Source of the DNA: an uncultured Eubacteriales bacterium
GTDB lineage: Bacteria > Bacillota > Clostridia > Lachnospirales > Lachnospiraceae
Length of the DNA stretch: 6,733 nt
Direction of reading: 5' to 3'
Assembly: GCA_900549105.1 (NCBI GenBank)
Contig: URND01000142.1
Location: forward strand, 1 to 6,733
In this document: one piece after another, positions 4,359 to 6,733 of the stretch
Position numbering within the stretch: position 1 is the first letter of the stretch
How the letters are laid out: each line of letters begins with the position of its first letter
The notes under the pieces: generated by a model
The model's input: only the letters and a program-made list of their open reading frames with translations
Databases searched by the model: none
What the model was told of the DNA's origin: nothing
Position numbers and translations under genes: made by a program

Positions 4359-4886
4359 ATGGAACAAAAAATATGCGGAGTAACCGGGCACCGGGAGATC
4401 CCCGCTGAATATATGGAGCAGGCAGAGCAAGGTCTGCGGGGCGAAATCGAAAAAGCTATTACGGACGGCTATACCTATTTTATTTCCGGCTTTGCTGACG
4501 GCGCCGATCAGCTATTTGCCCGGATTGTTCTGGAAAAGGCAAAAGAAAATCCGGCGCTGCGCCTGGAGGCAGCAATTCCTTACCGCAACCGCTATAAGCG
4601 GCTGATGGAGGATGGGCAGACCAAAGCCATGCTGGAGGCATGTGCGAAGGTTGCAGTTATCAGCGAGGAATGGGCTTCCAATGTCTATATGAAGCGCAAC
4701 CGTTATATGGTAAGCCAGGCAGACCGGGTGATCGCTGTCTATGATGGGCGGGAAAAAGGCGGCACGGTGTCCACGATCCGCATGGTTCATGCCCAGCGTA
4801 AAGAAATGCGGGAGGTCCCTGTGGGGTCTTATCTTCCTGAAAGCATGATAAATCTTGGATATTTCAGGAACGCTTCGGGTAGATAA
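4359..4886 (+). CDS. SLOG-family (DUF1273, YoqJ-like) nucleotide-binding protein
   Basis: A 175-residue cytosolic protein with the Rossmann-like SLOG fold shared with DprA and LOG. Landmarks: GVTGHRE (7-13) after the first strand, YFISGFADGADQLFA (40-54) with the glycine-rich loop, AIPYRNRYKRL (72-82), and RNRYMVSQADRVIAVYDG (113-130) followed by GGTVSTIRMVHAQR (134-147), matching the usual G-G-T-x-x-T nucleotide- or sugar-binding end. Length and order fit DUF1273 proteins of Firmicutes, phages and conjugative elements. SLOG domains are thought to bind nucleotide-derived ligands and some serve as sensors in conflict systems, but no partner effector such as a TIR or membrane pore is fused here or clearly encoded next to it. 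ATG 4359 has AAGGGAGG 8 bases upstream. It is divergent from, and probably controlled by, the XRE regulator. Confidence 0.9.
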   Translation: MEQKICGVTGHREIPAEYMEQAEQGLRGEIEKAITDGYTYFISGFADGADQLFARIVLEKAKENPALRLEAAIPYRNRYKRLMEDGQTKAMLEACAKVAVISEEWASNVYMKRNRYMVSQADRVIAVYDGREKGGTVSTIRMVHAQRKEMREVPVGSYLPESMINLGYFRNASGR

Positions 4887-4894
4887 GGATTTGC

Positions 4895-4922
4895 TTGTGT
4901 GGTAAAATAGTGGGTGTATAAT
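4895..4922 (+). promoter_or_regulatory. Possible promoter for the permease gene
   Basis: TTGTGT (4895-4900), a 16-bp spacer and a perfect TATAAT (4917-4922) lie 84 bases upstream of the permease start. The -35 is poor and the spacer one base short. No terminator hairpin was found between the SLOG stop and this element, so read-through from the SLOG gene is also possible. Confidence 0.5.
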
Positions 4923-5006
4923 GGGTAAATCGCCATTCGTATAGACATTGTTGAGTTGTAATGACGTCTTTAGTTAGTAGAGCATCTTTACAGGGAAGGA
5001 TTGGAT

Positions 5007-6733
5007 ATGAAAAAATTTCTAAAAATTTTCATTATTCTTGAAATATTGCTGTTTGCCTATATATTTAACAGCTCGATTTACAATATTTACGAAAAAAACA
5101 ATATTGCTGCTGATAATTTAAGTGGTTATGTGATTGAAGAAACATCTCCAGAAACCCTTAATCAGTTTTATTCTATATTCACTGAAAATTATCCAAACAA
5201 CAAGATAGAGCTTATAAATAACACATTAACTTCGACAGATAATTCAGTTTATGATTTATACTGCTATCCTTTAGATAAGTTTGAACAAAAACAACCTGTT
5301 TCTCAAACAATCGAATTTAAGTACCATGAATTGACAAAAGAAGATTTTTTGGATAGTGTCGGCATATTCTATACGGATTTGTCTGATGATGAAATAGATC
5401 AGCTTGCAACGCAGTTATCTACACCAATAATCGAATATGAAGATACGTCTATTCCGTATAGCATGATATTAGAGTTAAATCTGTTTAATTTTATTATCTT
5501 GTTCATTGTCATTCTAATAATATACGGTATCTATACTTCTTATAGCCTGAAAAAGATAGGCATAAAAAAGAGTATGGGTTTCTCCACTCTGCGTATATTG
5601 AAAGAACAAATCATAAGTGTAGTAAAGTATTACTCTATTGTGTGTTTAGCTCTGTTGGCTGTATTGAACCTGTATTACGCATTTACAAACCGCTTTGATT
5701 TTTCCTATTTAATAATGGGCATATTCTTCTTTGGGATCGTCTTAATTGTAAATGTGCTTTGTATGCTTCTAACAAGTGCTTTAATAAAATTTGTTCGTTT
5801 GGAAGCAATGATAAAAAATAAAACATTAAATAAAAGTACAAATGTGATTGTACAATTTATAAAAGTTGCGTTTTCTGTTGTAATCGCTATTACTATCATT
5901 TCTTTACTTCAGCAAAGTGGAGATTATATGAAAAGTCAACAGGCGGTTTTAGACTATAAATACCTTGATGGCTATTATACATCTAATGGCTTTAATTCAG
6001 CGGAATATAATTATGCCATATCAAACCCGGATGTATCGGAGCGTTATTCAAATTCAGTTTTAGAGCTATATAGGAACCATCATTCATTGTTATGTGATTA
6101 TACAGGTAGTGATGAAGCTCAAGGCCCAATGGGGGCTTCACGCCCATATTATGTCCAACAAACTATTATTGCAAATGAAAATTATATAAAGGAATTTTCC
6201 AATATACAGATCAATGGAACTCCTTTGGACGAAAATGTATTTAGCATACCAACGGTCTTAATTCCTGAAATGTATAAGAATGACGAAAGCCTTATAAAAG
6301 AACATCTTGCCGGAGAATATGATTTGCTGCTGAATTATAATCAAAATTACGGGATACAAGAAGAAACACGCGCAAATGAATTTAATATTGTTTATATTGA
6401 TGATAGTTCCACTATTAAGGTTAATACAGAGAAAGGGTTTTCAGATATAACTGGTGGTATTATCATTGTTGATACAGGAGATTTTGGAGGACTTTATTAT
6501 TTAGATGCTTTAAATAATAGAAATTTGTTCTTTTCAGTAGAGTCAAGAGAAGAATTTTCTGCCCTGTTAACAAAATATGATCTGGCACAGTTAGTCGTGG
6601 CAGGAACATTGCTGACTCCTTACTTAACACAATTAGAAAGCGTGACGTTTGTTCTTAAAACCCTTACGATGTTCGCTATCGTATTTGTGGTTTCACTGGT
6701 GTTTATTCTATACATCTCAAACTATGTAGATGT
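5007..6733 (+). CDS. Bacteriocin-associated (DUF1430-like) membrane protein, ABC permease type, 3' end outside window
   Basis: An uninterrupted frame of 575 codons from ATG 5007, with GGGAAGGA 6 bases upstream, running past the window end. The layout is one N-terminal membrane helix (about 5-24), an extracellular domain (25-155), helix 2 (158-180), a short cytosolic stretch with GIKKSMGFSTLRI (185-197), helices 3 to 5 (about 209-227, 233-258, 283-303), a large second extracellular domain (304-545), and a helix starting near 550. The GIKKSMGFS stretch before the next helix resembles the FtsX/MacB coupling region that contacts an ATPase. This pattern matches the 'bacteriocin-associated integral membrane protein' family (DUF1430), which travels with an ABC ATPase and often a lactococcin-972-like peptide in bacteriocin export or immunity loci. 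Family members are usually about 650-700 residues, so the last one or two helices are missing. The gene is much richer in A and T than its neighbours. No bacteriocin gene is seen upstream. Confidence 0.8.
   Translation, partial: MKKFLKIFIILEILLFAYIFNSSIYNIYEKNNIAADNLSGYVIEETSPETLNQFYSIFTENYPNNKIELINNTLTSTDNSVYDLYCYPLDKFEQKQPVSQTIEFKYHELTKEDFLDSVGIFYTDLSDDEIDQLATQLSTPIIEYEDTSIPYSMILELNLFNFIILFIVILIIYGIYTSYSLKKIGIKKSMGFSTLRILKEQIISVVKYYSIVCLALLAVLNLYYAFTNRFDFSYLIMGIFFFGIVLIVNVLCMLLTSALIKFVRLEAMIKNKTLNKSTNVIVQFIKVAFSVVIAITIISLLQQSGDYMKSQQAVLDYKYLDGYYTSNGFNSAEYNYAISNPDVSERYSNSVLELYRNHHSLLCDYTGSDEAQGPMGASRPYYVQQTIIANENYIKEFSNIQINGTPLDENVFSIPTVLIPEMYKNDESLIKEHLAGEYDLLLNYNQNYGIQEETRANEFNIVYIDDSSTIKVNTEKGFSDITGGIIIVDTGDFGGLYYLDALNNRNLFFSVESREEFSALLTKYDLAQLVVAGTLLTPYLTQLESVTFVLKTLTMFAIVFVVSLVFILYISNYVD

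Noticed and set aside
3890..4886. XRE gene plus SLOG gene as a toxin-antitoxin pair
   Set aside because: The genes are divergent rather than a co-transcribed overlapping pair, the XRE protein has no antitoxin-type tail I can recognise, and SLOG/DUF1273 proteins are not established toxins.
5705..5899. 64-codon minus-strand frame
   Set aside because: It is antisense to membrane helices of the permease; hydrophobic, AT-rich coding sequence often leaves such open frames on the other strand.

Overview
The window looks like an accessory, mobile-element-type stretch from a low-to-mid GC Firmicute, most likely a gut Clostridia (Lachnospiraceae-like). The reasons are strong AGGAGG-type ribosome binding sites, consensus TTGACA/TATAAT promoters, a clostridial-style ThyX with a cysteine-rich tail, and a gene mix (Schlafen-AlbA regulator, XRE repressor, SLOG protein, bacteriocin-type permease) common on integrative conjugative elements. 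No integrase, relaxase or attachment site is visible, so membership of an element is an inference.

Left part (1-786). The window opens inside the 3' end of an unrecognised gene (stop at 212). A decayed second copy of its last 108 bases lies at 364-471; between the two copies are strong inverted repeats. From 472 to 786 there is no gene, but there is a control region: three head-to-tail ATCGGTTCA boxes on an 11-bp period, an inverted fourth box inside a perfect sigma-A type promoter, and an 18-bp inverted copy of that promoter segment 156 bp upstream.

Regulator (808-2148). This encodes a Schlafen AlbA_2 / GHKL ATPase / winged-helix protein (COG2865-like). Its best start is 808, not the first ATG at 787. 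An intrinsic terminator follows.

Thymidylate operon (2217-3707). Three tightly packed genes follow: a small DUF1599/MazG-like protein, flavin-dependent thymidylate synthase ThyX and dUTPase. dUTPase would supply dUMP and keep dUTP low, and ThyX would convert dUMP to dTMP. None of the three genes appears to start with ATG: the best starts are ATT, ATC and GTG. No promoter is visible between the preceding terminator and the first ribosome binding site. A hairpin terminator is shared with the convergent XRE gene.

Divergent pair (3890-4886). An XRE-family repressor (minus strand) and a SLOG/DUF1273 protein (plus strand) diverge from a 151-bp intergenic region with a consensus promoter and a repeated CGCTAAATG box.

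Right end (5007-6733). An AT-rich reading frame of 575 codons runs off the window. It encodes a multi-spanning membrane protein resembling the DUF1430/bacteriocin-associated permeases, which usually work with an ABC ATPase; that partner would be expected downstream. Its base composition differs clearly from the genes to the left, suggesting separate acquisition.
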